Assembly: GCF_901709675.1 (NCBI RefSeq)
Contig: NC_051098.1
Span: 3,794,000-3,857,999, forward strand
DNA from: Syngnathus acus
Taxonomy: Eukaryota > Chordata > Actinopteri > Syngnathiformes > Syngnathidae
DNA: 64,000 nucleotides
Direction of reading: 5' to 3'
Shown here: positions 9,916-22,900 of the stretch, piece by piece
How the letters are laid out: each line of letters starts with the position of its first letter
How positions within the stretch are numbered: position 1 is the first letter of the stretch
The notes under the pieces: model-generated
Seen by the model: the letters and a program-made list of their open reading frames with translations, nothing else
The model's database searches: none
What the model was told of the DNA's origin: nothing
Program-made: the position numbers and the translations under genes

Positions 9916-11335
9916 CAGGGCTGTGGACTCGGACTCGGGGACTCGGTCATTTTTGCCGGACTCGGACTCGGTGCTGATTTTGACCGAGTCCACCGAGTAC
10001 GACAATAAAAAAAATACGTTCAATTTTATTTTCATCATGCTGCTGAGAATGCGCGTAGGAATACTGTCCACAGCCCTGCTTACGATCAAGTTTGAAAAAG
10101 AACTTGACAGCATTGAGCGCCGCCGGCGTTTGTCGGCCGCCACCTCGCCAACCGGTCAAACGCGCATGCGCGTGAGGGGAAATCCCGCAAAGGAGGAGGG
10201 ACAAACAGAGCGATTGGTTTTGCTGGCTTTTTAATGAATGGCGACTGTGACTACGGGGGCCCATTAGGTCCAGAAAAGCTGACAAGACGCTTGCCAAAAT
10301 GGCAAGGAAAAAATGCACAGCTAAACGAATATATGACGATGAACACAGGACGTTTTTAACAGAGTTAAAGTTGTTTTTTGTTGAACGCTATGGCAAGCCA
10401 TTCTGCCTGATATGTCGGACGTCATTGGCGCATTTAAAAGCTTCAAATGGTCAGCGCCACTTCAGCTCACTTCATGCCAATATCGATAAGGACTTTGCAA
10501 AAGGGACTGAATTTCGCAAGCACAAGTTTGGAGACTTTGAAAAGTCAGGCAGAAAAATAGGTACAGTTTTTCAAAAAAATTACAAAGCACTCAGACTGTC
10601 ACACTTGCATTGTTTCAACTGACTTGGAACATTGCACGGGCTAAAAAGTCATACAATGAAGTGGAGTTCGTTAAAATATGCCTCAGTGACGTTATTGAAT
10701 TTTATTTTCATCATGCTGCTGAGAATGCGCGTAGGAATACTGTCCACAGCCCTGCTTGCTTGTTATGAAGACAAATTTAGTTGTTGCGTGCGCGCCCGCG
10801 CCTGCCTGCCTGCGTGCGTGCACGTACAAGACCCACAATGCGCAGCCAAGATGGAAGAACCCGGGAGCAGGCGAGAGAACAATGTTTTGCCTCTAGATTT
10901 GGGGGGGAAACGGAGCAAGTAAGTTACGATCAATGCGGCCCGTTGAGTTGCACTTAGGCTAATGTTTACATTATGTACCAATGTCAAGGACGATTATGTC
11001 ACCCAGCTTATATCATTGAAGTGTTTCGATAGTTGTGGGTCGTCACTAATTATTTTGTGTTTAGATAAATGTCTGTTAAAGAGCTATAATGGTGTAATTA
11101 ATTGATTAAAACTTGAAGTATCTGTTTATTGTATTCGTTTATATGTTTAATAAAAGACAAAGCCATCACAAAACTGTTGTAATTATTAGATTTTTGATCT
11201 AATTTGATCTAAATTAGCCTTGAAAAAAGACTAAGCAGTCACATGCATTAACAGAAAAATGGACAGCCGGACTCGGACTCGTGGGTCAAGAGGCGGACTC
11301 GGACTCGGTGCAAAAATCCGACCGGAGTCCGTTCA
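9916..11335 (+). mobile_element. hAT-like element cluster with duplicated right ends
   Basis: CAGGGCTGTGGAC at 9916 is matched by its reverse complement ending at 10078 and again at 10754. About 60 bases before each of these two right ends are almost identical (10019-10078 and 10695-10754). A block of GGACTCGGACTCGG repeats follows the left end and recurs at 11267-11330. The CAGGG-type ends and the BED-like ORF between the two right ends point to hAT. I did not find an 8-bp target duplication for any pairing, so the exact borders are uncertain and the region is probably several rearranged copies. Confidence 0.6.
10299..10622 (+). pseudogene. hAT-type transposase N-terminal fragment with BED-like zinc finger
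   Basis: This is a 107-codon frame opening MARKKCTAKRIYDDEH. It contains CLICRTSLAH and an RHFSSLH block, giving a C-x2-C then H-x4-H pattern (residues about 40-60) like the BED/C2H2-type finger of hAT transposases and of the host genes derived from them (ZBED and GTF2IRD2-like proteins). It continues with FAKGTEFRKHKF and then stops. The catalytic domain is absent, so this is a fragment. It lies between the duplicated hAT ends. Its DNA-binding role is known for the family; nothing shows that this copy is expressed. Confidence 0.6.
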
Positions 11336-12671
11336 GTACTTGATTATATCTTGTGTTTTGACTAAACGTCATATGTCGCCTAAATGCGAGACGCCAGCTT
11401 TTCGATTACGACTGAACGCTCTGCACAGAGGGGAATATTTTGCTTAACAAAGAAGAGATACGGTTGGAATCATGATTAAATAAGAATGTAATGATGTTAA
11501 ACAAAGACATGGAGTATCAAAAGAACAAACTTTGCATCGTCAGGCAACATTAATAAATTGATGATTGTCACAGCCAAAGCTCACATAATTCCGTACAAAT
11601 GACAAATTGAAAGAATGACGAAGGAGAGGTGCGAAGTGTAAGAATGGAGCAGAATGTTTACAGGAAGGTAACTTGGAGATAAAACCAGCTGGTGCCAGAG
11701 GGAGACAGCCAAGGACTCGGCCAAAGATGATCACCAAGGCCGAAAGACAGGATGGAAGACGGCAGCCCCCACACACACACCGAATCGTCCATAACCAGCA
11801 CCCACTCCCATGGAATCAAACTCTACTGCGAACTCGCCCCACCCCAATGTCTCATCACCCATCAAACTCGCCCCACACCGGCCTGTGCAACTGAATATAA
11901 GCTGACCAAAGAACTTTGAACGTTGCCTTTTCTGAATGGGGAGAACTTCTGCTCTTGAAAGGCCCAGCGCTGTATTGTACTTTCCTGCAAACAGAGCTTT
12001 CTTAACAAGAATTGTGATTCGAACTCAACCAACCTGTGTAAGTCTAATTTCTGTGCTTCAGTGTCTTAGCATTTTCCTACATCTGAAGAAATTAAACGAG
12101 CACGCAGTGAGTAAATTGGATAACAGGTGATTGGCAATGCTTTTGCCGTGAGGCGCAGATAGCGCGCTCCTAAATCTTGGACAAAATCCAACAAGTTATA
12201 GTTTAAGTAACATTGATACATTCTTAAGTGCCATACTTTAAGGACAAGTTCACCAGTTTTGTATTGAAATGATAAGCTCTTTGAATACAAGTGGGAGTTT
12301 TTTTGTGTAGCCATGTCTTTACTCATGCCTGTTTAAAAAAACTCACCTTATTACTGACCGCCTCTGCCTCCATGGCTACAGCAGACTTCTCGAGCTTCAG
12401 AGGATTAAGCCTCTTTACAAAGATGATTTTAGGTCCATTTACAACACTAATGACGCATGTGAAGGTTTACCTTGTTACGAACTATACCAATTTAGCAAGA
12501 GTTCAAGTGACCAATTTCATCTCTAAGTGAAGAACTCTGCACAGGGAGCTATCCACACATAATCCAAAATTGTGGTAAACAAGCCGGTGGCTTGCTTCAG
12601 TCGTCTTGCAAGCCACCAATGCCATCACTCTTCATAGCCAACATTTGGCCTACTGGTCAATAAAATTCACT
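11336..12671. other. Intergenic, no feature recognised
   Basis: No convincing gene or classified repeat. The short open frames have no recognisable domains. Confidence 0.45.
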
Positions 12672-13365
12672 TACCGTAATTTACGGGCTAAAAGTCGCTC
12701 CGGAATATAGGTCCGCATTAGCCATAAAATGCACAATAACGTGAAAAAAAACATATAAGTCGCTCCGGAGTATAAATCCGCATTTTGGGGGGACCAACAA
12801 AGCGCCGGCCCTCGACTTCCATCCCGAGGTGAAAGAGAGCTCGGTAAGTCGTAGGAGTAGGACCGGGCGTGCGTAAAAGCCATGTCCGAGCCCCATCCAC
12901 CGGCCCTGGACAGCCACCCGGCCGAGCGCCGGCCCCGACTTCTATCCACGGAGGTGAACGAGAGTTCCGTAGAGTAGGCCCGGCGCGTGCGTAAAAGCCA
13001 TAATAGTTTTTCAAACCTTCTGTGTCACTCCAAATCCTTAAATCCTTCAAACTCTCGTCCTCCGTGTCACTTAAAACAAAAGCCGCTAATGATGCCTGGT
13101 AGTACGTGGGCCCTTTCGTCGTCTTCGGTCATCCCGTGATCAATCTTTGTCCTTTATGTACACAACTTGCCGCGCTGCGCTGCTGACCGTCACCTTGAAA
13201 GTTCAATACAGTAATCCCTTGCTACATCGCGGTTTCATTTTTTTTTTTTTTTTTTTGAAAGTTTTTGAAAAAATTCACATATAAGTTGCTCCTCATTATA
13301 AGTCGCCCCCCCACCCAAACTATGAGAAAAAAAAATAGTGATTTATAGTCCGAAAAATTACGGTA
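12672..13365. mobile_element. TACCGTA-type TIR element (copy C)
   Basis: The left end TACCGTAATTTACGG pairs with the right end CCGAAAAATTACGGTA. GTCGCTCC and GTCGCCCC blocks with TATAAGT subrepeats lie inside each end. A GC-rich interior segment with the words GCGCCGGCC and GTGCGTAAAAGCCAT occurs twice, about 125 bases apart. A stretch near 13020-13075 is the reverse complement of the repeated GATTTGGAGTGACAC units of copy D. A 35-base piece of another TIR (CAGTAATCCCTTGC, near 13209) and a T run are inserted near the right end. Confidence 0.75.
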
Positions 13366-14080
13366 CTACTCTACCAAGGCTTTCTAGTCAAACAAGTTTA
13401 GAAATTGTTCTCGGCCTTTTTTTATGGAGACGTGGCTACAACATGCCAGACTCTTTGTCTTTTAAATAGATAGAGGTGGTGTCATAGAAGGAATGGAGCT
13501 GGGCGACCAAATGCAGCTTGGACCAGGATTTATGGAAGGACCGCAAAAGACAAACTATAGATGCTCGACTAGTGACGTGAATAACTGAACAGAAAGAGTA
13601 GACCGGAACAGACTGTAGACTAGAAACAAGAAGCCGAGAGACGAGAACAATCCCACAGGGAGTGACACGCAGACAGGACTTAAATACAAGACCGTTAACG
13701 AGAGGCAGGTGACGGCAATTACACTGATCAGCGCACAGGAGGGGAGGGGCGAGCACACAGACACGCGAACTGAAACTATGACATTAAAACAAGGAAACGA
13801 ACTGTGACAGATCTTGACAGGATCTTATTTATCCTGTCCGTCATTCGTCCTTTTGTGACCAGGGCAGTCAGTCAATCATCAATACCCCCAAAAATATTTT
13901 ATTATAAGTCTAATAATGTGTTTAATGAATTGATTTCTACAATGATTCATGGGGGTTGATGCCCACTGTTGTCATATCTATGAATGAATCATCAGAGGTC
14001 TAAATTTTGCCGGTCTGTCATTCGTCCTTCCTCCTTGACCTGGCTCCTCCTAGAGCTGAGTCCCCCCCTGTTCACACTAC
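13366..14080. other. Intergenic, unclassified repeat-like sequence
   Basis: A segment near 13560-13830 rich in GACAG and CACAG words resembles dispersed repeat ends. The word TCTGTCATTCGTCC (or close variants) occurs near 13838 and 14014. I cannot assign a family. No coding frame has a recognisable domain. Confidence 0.35.
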
Positions 14081-14380
14081 CAGAGGCGTAGCCAGGAATT
14101 TTTCCAGTAGGGGCGCACGCCCACAGGAAAAAAAAATCGAACATCACCCACGCCATTCGCTGATCGCTAAAACAACATCCGGGTCCGGGAGGCAAACGGT
14201 GAATGGATAACATCGCGCACATAGAATAGCGCAAGCACATTCGCGCAAGACCAAAAGAAAAAAACGGCCTTTTTTATTTTTTTTATTTTTTTATTTATTT
14301 ATTTATTTTTTTCCAACTGGGGCGCAGGGAGTCCTAACCGGGCGCCGGCCCCGGCTCGCCCCGGCTTGGCTACGCCTCTG
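14081..14380. mobile_element. hAT MITE, 300 bp, with perfect 8-bp target duplication
   Basis: The element starts CAGAGGCGTAGCCA and ends TGGCTACGCCTCTG, exact inverted repeats of 14 bases. It is flanked on both sides by CACACTAC (14073-14080 and 14381-14388). An 8-bp duplication with a CAG...CTG terminus is the hAT signature. No transposase frame is present. Confidence 0.93.
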
Positions 14381-15344
14381 CACACTACTGACGTATGAAA
14401 GCTCCACGAAAGTCCACAGCTGTGACATTTGAAGATGACCCATGGGTCACCTGTACCAGAAACACTGTCTGCTAAAGAATGACCAAAATCTCCACTTCAT
14501 CTAGAAGCAGCATCATGCCGGAAAGGGACCTGTGTCTTGGGATCTACTCCAGATGAGTGGTGGAGAGCGTCCTCACTCTAGCATCATGGTGTGACACAGC
14601 AGCTCACACAAGGACATGTATGATTGGGGAGGAAGGCTGTGTCCAAGTGCCCCACTTCACAGATCTTTGATCTCCCGGGCCAAATCATCCACCCGTCGCA
14701 TTCTGCTTGCAATTCCTTATAAACATACTTGGCACGCGTCGACCCGCTGCATGAACTCCAGCTAATCAGTTTATTCTTCTGCCAGAAGTGCACCTTTTTA
14801 AAGGGAATGAGAGGAGCTGCTTTGATTGGTGGCAAATCAAGCCGACTGTGTTCACACCCACAAAGTCTTTAGCTGCGTGTGCTCCTTGCAAAAATATTAA
14901 AATCTTGAATTGCCTGCTCCTGCGCCTCCTTGCTAATATGTGATGTGTATTCTTTTTTAAAAAAATGCGAGACAACCTATACTTGCTAATATGTGATTTG
15001 TATTCTTTTTTTAAAAAAATGCGAGACAACCTATACTTGGACCTCAGAGCCGTGATGCCCATTAGTATGGCTGATATGTAAGATGGCCATTAAAAACTTA
15101 ATCTGTTATGGCGCGACCTAGTGTTATACTTCCATCTTTTTGTATTATCCACACAAAATTGTCTTTATTGATATATAAAATGCTTCACAAGTATTCACTT
15201 TGCAAATGCAATACTGAGGCAACCTTGCATCTGATTATGTTGTTTGGCAAGTCTTTTCTAAGCTGATTTGGTTTGCTTTGGTTTGGCTTATTTCAAACAT
15301 GAAAATGATATACACTACAGAAAAAACAAGAGAAAAAGGAAAAC
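14381..15344. other. Intergenic with a 53-bp tandem duplication
   Basis: The word CTTGCTAATATGTGAT starts at 14929 and 14982, and both copies run through TGCGAGACAACCTATA, giving two adjacent units of about 53 bases. Nothing else recognised. Confidence 0.5.
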
Positions 15345-16980
15345 TACCGTATTTTTCGAACTATAATTTTGCATTTTTTTTCATAGTTTGGGTGGGGGAG
15401 AACTTATACGCAGGAGCGACTTACATGTGAAATCATTCACAAATTTGTACTTGATCATTAACACATTACTTACTAGTATAGTTGATCACTTCACGTTATT
15501 TTCACTTTAAACCGCATGAGGGCGCACTATGGCTATGGAATAATTGGAGTCTCACTGACAATGAGTTCCATTCACTGACTTCCGGAGTCAGGAGATTTAA
15601 TGATTTGGAGTGACAGATGGTTCGATAAACTACTTATTTATGTTATAGTTATTTGATATATAGTTTATTTAGAGTAGCAACGTGTATGTTGTTAGACTTC
15701 AGTAGTTTCCGATTATCTAGCGAGGCCGTGAAGGCAGCGGGGGGTGATGGGAAGAGCCATCCAGGGCGCTTGCTTCGAGTACACACTCATATGTTGAGCT
15801 CTTGTTTTGTGAAATAAAGAGCCGGTTACCAAACCCATGTCTTGCCTGGTACTTTGGTAACGCTACAATATAGTTATCTCCCCGGGAGTCCCAGCCGCAA
15901 TCGGCAGCATACGGGGAGTCCGCGCCGCAATCGGCGGCATTCGGGGAGTCCGCGCCGCAATTGGCGGCATTCGGGGAGTTTGCACCGCAATCGGCGGCAT
16001 TCGGGGAGTCCGCGCTGCAATCGACGACATTCTGGGAGTCCGCACCGCAATCGGCAGAATTCCGGGAGTCCACGCCGCAATCGCCAGCATTCGGGGAGTC
16101 CCCATTGCAATCGGCGGCATTCGGGGAGTCCCAGCCGCAATCGGCGGCATACGGGGAGTGACTATAACATATATGTAGATCTGTGGAATAATTGGAGCCG
16201 CAACTGGCGACGAGGCTGACGACGAGGCTGACGTTAGCGGCGCACGAAGTTCTGGTCAACAGCTGTGTGGTTGTTTTTTTTTTAAATGACGCGGAAGACG
16301 AAGATTCTGATGGATTTAATGATTTGGAGTGACACGAATGGTTCGATAAAATTGTTGTTTATATTACATTTATTTGATATATCTAGTCTGACGTCAGCGG
16401 CGCACGTAGTTCCGGAGTGAACAGCTGTGTGTTTTTTTTTTTTTTAAGTGACACGGAAGACGAAGATTCCGATGGATTTATTGATTTGGAGTGACACGGA
16501 TGGTTCGATAAATGTCTTGTTTATATTATTGTTATTTGACATATAGTTTATAGATTGTTATATGGGCCTGTGGAATAACTTGAACTGCAACTGACGACAA
16601 CGAGTCCGACGTCAGTGGCGCGCCGCACACGCGGCGTTTACAGAAAGGACGAAGGATTCAATCGATGGATTTATTGATTTGGAGTGACAGATGGTTTGAT
16701 AAACGTGTTATTTAAGTTATAGTTATTTGAATAACTGTTAATGTTACGTCAGGCCCATTCTCAGCTCCTCGTTTGTGTTTGTCACGTTAGCATACCGTAT
16801 CGTTTAGCTGTTGTTGCTGGTTCATATCTGTTCTTGGTGTTGGATTATGTCAAATAAATTTCCCCCAAAATGCGATTTATACTCTGGTGTGACTTATATA
16901 AGTTTTTTTCCCTTCATTGTGCATTTTATGGCTGATGCGACTTGTACTCCGGAGCGACTTTTAGTCCGAAAAATACGGTA
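15345..16980. mobile_element. TACCGTA-type TIR element with internal tandem arrays (copy D)
   Basis: The left end TACCGTATTTTTCG pairs with the right end CGAAAAATACGGTA. GCGACTT subrepeats flank both ends. The interior holds a 30-bp minisatellite (about 15884-16159). It also holds four spaced copies of a segment containing GATTTGGAGTGACA and ATGGTTCGATAAA (or ATGGTTTGATAAA), near 15600, 16315, 16478 and 16672. Copies near 16290 and 16455 are preceded by GACGAAGATTC, which read in one frame is an acidic run (D-E-D-S-D-G-F). No intact transposase. Confidence 0.75.
15884..16159. repeat. 30-bp minisatellite, about nine units
   Basis: The unit is GGGGAGTCCGCGCC followed by GCAATCGGCGGCATTC, with a few substitutions per copy. 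The length is a multiple of three and the units lack stop codons in several frames on both strands. This creates long artefactual open frames such as a ten-residue repeat SPNAADCGAD on the minus strand. I see no start context or flanking exon that would make it a gene. Confidence 0.9.
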
Positions 16981-19900
16981 TATTCGCACAAAATCAACAG
17001 TCAAAACAACATAGGGTATATATTTCATATGCATGTATGTACAGTATGTGCACACACACAATATATAAACACACACACCCACATGCACGAAGCAAAATAA
17101 ATAGAGGGGCAAATATGAATTCTTATCTTGTGCGAATTCTTATCTTGCGTGTCACACACACACACGCACACACACACACATGAACACACACACCACAGAA
17201 TTACACTCAACTAAGAATGTCTTGTCATCATATTACAGGACAACTGATATGCTATTGTGATGTATGATGAGATGAAATCAATTCTACTATGTAATTGTTA
17301 GACTGGTGATAAGAAGATTGGCATAAGTTATTGTATGATATGATGAAATTAAATCCATTCTAGGGTCTAATTGTTAGACCAGTGATAAGAAGATTATCAT
17401 TTCACAGATCACAATTTGACAAATGTGATTTTAAGGCAGTGGAAGCCCGAGTCAGACACACATTTAGAGAGATTTATAGTATTAGAGCAGGTCGCAAAAC
17501 TGTCCTAATCCATGCTGGTAGTAGCACTGTAACAGTATATCCACACAGTGTCATTTATGACGCGTATTTAGGAATTCTCGTCTTAAATAAAATATAGATG
17601 TATTGCAATGAGTGATAATTATCTCAATACTTTAAAAATTGATGTAACTCCCTCAGACGGTAATGTGAGTTTGAATAGTCCCCACCATGCATTTCATTAT
17701 GTTCAATAACACCAAAGTTTCTCTCTCACATGTTCTATAATTTGACTTTGGTGAGTACTACAGTGTTAAAATCAGGTGTCCTCTTGTATTTTATTCAGTA
17801 ATCATTTTTACATTTTAATATGTGCGTGAGGGAGGCATCATGGGTGGAAATTGTGTGCTGTTTAACTCTTATCAATTCCTTCTCAAGGCTGCCTCTAGCA
17901 GTATTGTCAAAATACTATACAACTCCCATACAGAGAGAAGTATAGCCTGTAAGGAAAGCTCGGTTCACACAGCAGGATTATAGGCCTGAATTAGCCTTGA
18001 ATCTTCCTTCCAACAATTGTAATTCGGCCCTGAATCTAGCAATGGCTCCAAGGATAATCTTAGCATATAATCATGCCGTGTGTGGTGTCCTCAAACTGGT
18101 CCCGGCGGCTTGGTAGGACGTCAAATTGAGGATATTCAACACGTTAGATTTTTCTGGCCCGACTTTTTGTGTGGTGTCCCTCTCGGACAAACGAGCACGC
18201 AGCCGGTTGACAGTGACGTGCAGCCAATCAGAAAGCGTGATGACGAGGCGTCGCGGACGCAAGGTGGGGAATTCAAACTCCAAACAGTTATTGTGCAACA
18301 GAAGGTCCATGCTCACTGAATTTCTTAGACTGATTCCAATGCCAATATTTGAAAGAGAAAAATAAAGATTGCCGATTAATCGGCAGATTCATTCGAAAAA
18401 GAAATACAGAATATATTAATCTATTTTTGCTGTCACTTCCAACAAATATACAAATTAAAGATATATTTGACAGATTTACAATACTTTGCCCTTCAGTATT
18501 TGTGGGTCTACCTGCATGATTCATCAGTTTACAGTTAAAACCAATCCAATCAGTTAAAAGGGCGTGCTGAGTGACAATCTTTCAACTTTAATAGACTTCA
18601 AATTATATAACATGAGGGAACATCTGGTAAAATTACTTTTTACTTGAACTCACAAAGTACATTTCAAAGCCTGTACTTTTTTACCTTTACTCGAATAGTT
18701 ATCAGATTATATTTATTATAATTATTATAATATTTGTTTATATAATTATTTGATTATTTATTTTCACCAGTCATTTTTTTAAGTAATTGTACATTTCCCA
18801 TCTATGGAGAGGACTGAAATACAAAACTGTGTTCAAGGAATTCAATATCAAGAGGCACTACCAGACATGCAATCTGACAAGGTGACATGAATACCATGAA
18901 AAATTAAAGCAACTTGAAGCTCAGTGGTTTGCCCACCACACAAATGTTTGGATATCCTTGCTCTATTGCTTTCTCTCAGCACTAATGGCAATAGTAAAAA
19001 AAAAAAAAAAAAAACACAAACTGATCTCTAATGTCACTACGAGATGCACCAAAATGAAAGCCGATTTTGAAATGAATTTTGGAATAAAACTGTTGTTCAA
19101 TGTGACCTTTTAATACAATATGCTTTGCACCTGTATAATGACTGCCTCACAGCATAATTATTTAGTGTACAATATTTTACTCACCTTAAACTTGCTGTGT
19201 ACCTGCAGCAATTACAAATTTAAAATATTGACAGAAAATATACTAGTTGTAGAAAAACAACTTATTGAAACATTTAATACAAAAATATAAATGCACAAAG
19301 CTCATAACTACTGATAAGCTGAATTGTCTGCATCTTAACACTCACTTGGGATTTAGAGACAAGTAGATAAAACTGACGTATAAAAGTCTCACAAAACCAT
19401 TAGCAAAGACAGAAATACGATCAAACATCAAGAACAATTAAAAAACACGGAAAACAGAGTGTAGTGCGTTACAGATGATAGAAATTAGGGCTTACTCATT
19501 TTGACAGTGGAGTTGATAAAACAGGACCTTCGGGTCCCTCTTAGATCACTTTTCTATCACATTATGTGTGATTTTTACTAGAAAAATTAAAGGACATCTC
19601 TGCAAATACTAAATCCTGTGTCCAGCACAGGGGTTTTGGCCTCCAATGTAAACCGAACTGAATAATGGGACAGACACAACAGTAGCTACTGTACAAGGTC
19701 ATCCCTACTTGAATAACAATAAATAAATGTGCGCCTTGTCATGGACATCACCTGAGCAAAATCCAGTCTACTGTAGTTGAGAATGGGACATCGGCTCGTG
19801 AGACCTCAATGTGGGCCGTCTCCTCCCTATAGCACCAATAGCTAAACTTCACAGAGTAAACAAATCCTTTAAAGAACTGAATCACTAGTGTGAAAAGTCA

Positions 19901-19983
19901 GAGTCATTAGAGCCGTGCGGACATTTGTTCTCCAAATTCTTCAGGGAACAGAGCCCAGCAGGACTCCACAGTGTGTTGTGTCA
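16981..19983. other. Intergenic and presumed CEP164 3' UTR
   Basis: CA-rich simple repeats lie at 17150-17195. A duplication of about 70-80 bases (shared TAATTGTTAGAC and GTGATAAGAAGATT) lies at about 17257-17395. A GC-richer stretch near 18080-18280 has short open frames without recognisable domains. The part just below 19984 should hold the CEP164 3' UTR. Its polyadenylation signal is not obvious; only ATTAAA variants on the minus strand (for example near 19275) were seen. Confidence 0.5.
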
Positions 19984-22900
19984 TCAGTAGTGGTAGACTC
20001 TGATCCGATCCTTGTCATCCAGGCCAAGCTGGACGAGATTGCTCTGGGAGGATGAAGCCTGATAGCGGGTGAAGAGAGGTCTGAGGCGCTCAGTTAAGGA
20101 CACAAACAGTTTACACAACAATCTGTTCCTTCTTTTTTGAAAACCTGTCCTGTTCAGCTCCTTGGTAATGCAGTTTGGTGGATCTACCGGTATCCTTGAT
20201 CATGTTGGAACAGTTTGCCTCCACACAGGTGAGTTTTCTATAAGCATCTTGTGGCTATTTGTGTTATGATTTATTGAAATTTATTGGAAAGGATTATTAT
20301 TCAAGATAAATGGCTAAAGACCATGCTTGGTGGCAGCAGCTACACCTTTAGCCTTTGGAAAGGGGAAACTGATCAAGTGAGTATCATGAGTGTTTATATT
20401 TTGTAGATAAACGTGTTTATTGTATCCCCCCGTCCTCATTTTTTTTTAATGTTGGAGTACTGTCTATGGTTTTTATGGGTGCATTTCAATGCTTTGTAAG
20501 TTGTACATCTTCATAAAGGAATGTAAGATCAAAAGTTTGGGAGTGAACAGACAATGGAAAAAGAGCAAACAGAGCATTAACAACTAATGACCATCAAGGT
20601 TTAGAATTATGTATGTTTCAATATCTGGTGTGAATTTGGTCAAAAAGATTTAAACACAGAATTTAAATTTACAAAAAGTTTAGTCATAGCTGTGTTTATT
20701 TACCCATTTCCAATTTTCATTTTTGAGCTTATTTTGGGAGATATCTGTTGCAATTATAGGTTAAATTGGCATGCAGAAGGCTATCATTTACCAATCCATT
20801 TTCAATCATCCACATCCATTTTGGTGATGATTTATCAGATTTATGAAATTATGAGCAATGTAAGTAATGCGTTTTAGATTTTCTCCAGCTCCTGATGTCA
20901 CGCAAAAAACAACGGGGAGGGGCATATACACATACGTTTGGGGAAAAAAGCGTTCCTAGTACAATTATTACCGACTAATTAAATAGGGATTGACAATATG
21001 AAAAAAGAATGACAATTTTATTTTCTTAAGCAAAAATATTTTTGTTATTGAAAAACTGACAAGAGTTCCTTTAGTGTAACTTAGGTACAGAAATGGACTC
21101 CTGCTGTACCTCTATTTCTTACATAGTGTCCAACATTACAAGAAAAAAAAGGCCATAAGCAAAAATAGCGAGTCATTGTGGAATAATGTGTGATGAAAGG
21201 ATACATGCTGTTGTCTTTCTTTCGCATTTCCAGCCATCTCTTGTTGCTTTCAATCAGGTTCTGCAGTTTACGGCCATCCACTTTCACTGACTTTTGAACG
21301 TGCAGGCTATGGGGAAACACAAAACATCGGGTGTTGAGTACGAGTGGAAATACATTTGTCATGAATGAAAGGAATTCTAGAAAATACTGCAATTAAAGGC
21401 AAAGACTACCTAGCAGGAGTATAGGATACGGGTGATGTGGATGTCTTCAGGGTGCTGGTGTTGAGTGCTGCTGCTTCTGAGGAACAAAAAAAAACAATGA
21501 CAACAGCTGAACAAGAATGATCACTACCCGGATCAAGTTATAAATTGTTCAACTGAGCATACCGGGAAATATCTCTCTCCATCTGCGGAGTGTGAGATCC
21601 TCAGCAGTTCTCAGTCCACTTTTGATGCAGCTATCCGGGTAGACTGTCGGTCCGGGGCCGCTTTGGGTTGACGACAGCCAAAGTGGGTTAGGTTGGCCAA
21701 AAGGGGTTGGGCCTGGAGTGGTTGAAGATCTTGTGGTGGGAGTGGAATGAGACAGGGCTGCAGGGAAGGCTGGGAGAGATGCATTGCTCTGCTTCTGGGC
21801 TAATGAGCCCAGAGCACCTAAAACAGTGTTGAGCTGGCCTGAGATCTGATGTTGGGACTCTTGCACTTTGGCCAAGAATGTCAAGCCACATCCTGATAAG
21901 TGACAGCCAGGACAACAGATGAGATGAGGAAGGAAAAATGTAGTCAAAATACAAAATTGTTTCCTCTTGGGCATAAGGGCAATGTTTGTCACCTGTCTCA
22001 TCGGGTGGGTCAACAGTGCTGCTGAGGTCCGAATCTGTCACATCAAATGTGACCTTCCTCTCTCCAGCCAAGAGGAATGCATCTTGAAGGAATGACTGTA
22101 AAGGGAATCAAGAAGGAGAACATATTTAGCAAGAACACAGTACTGCACACAGTAAGGAACATCCGCATTATCTTTTATCAGGATTATTTATCATTCAACT
22201 ATCATGCAATACAACAAATGGCACTCAGTATAATTTAAGTCATCAACTGTTAGAGAATAATTTGAATGTGTTTTTTAAACAAACCATCCAATGATAACAT
22301 ATTTGTTGTCAAAATACTCTCTTCCAAATTATCATAGACATTTAATAGGTAGAAAAGAACTAACATTTTTATTTGTTGAATTTGCAGCAGTAGGACATCG
22401 TATTTACTGAAACCAAAAGCCATTTCAATCAAAAACATCTTGACAGGTCAAGTTCCATCTTTTATTTGTTTTTGACAAACTGATGGCTTTTGATTTCCTA
22501 TAATATGTGCTGAAAAAATGCTGCATAAAATAAAACATAAAATACTCAAAATACTTTTTTTTTTTTTTTTTTAAATACCGTTTTCATTGGGGGGTTTGCT
22601 TAAAAACATTCATTTTTTGTTCATAACTTGAAAATTATGCTGAGTACCATTTGCATATCCTTTTTTTTTTTTCTTTTTTTTTAACCCGGAGATACAGGTT
22701 GACTATGGGTAAAAAGATGATTTAGTTTTCGTTATGTTGCCATATATATAGGCCTGGACTGTCAGGGGAGCTCCCTTGACAGACTGGATGTGATCGTATG
22801 CTCAATGCTAACCTCGTCAGCAATGGAAGTATCAAGCTGCTTCAGTTGTTCTTTCCTACGATTGAGAGCATTTCCATTCTTAACCGTCTGCTGGAGCTCA

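Noticed and set aside
13436-13764. Two overlapping minus-strand frames with hydrophobic segments
   Set aside because: The sequence looks like dispersed repeat DNA, with no splice-consistent neighbours or known family.
15717-16259. 180-codon minus-strand frame with SPNAADCGAD repeats
   Set aside because: Produced by the stop-free 30-bp minisatellite. The other strand and other frames are equally open, and there are no exon borders or known domain.
17382-17597. 71-codon plus-strand frame
   Set aside because: Starts within a local duplication, has no domain, and no neighbouring exon supports it.
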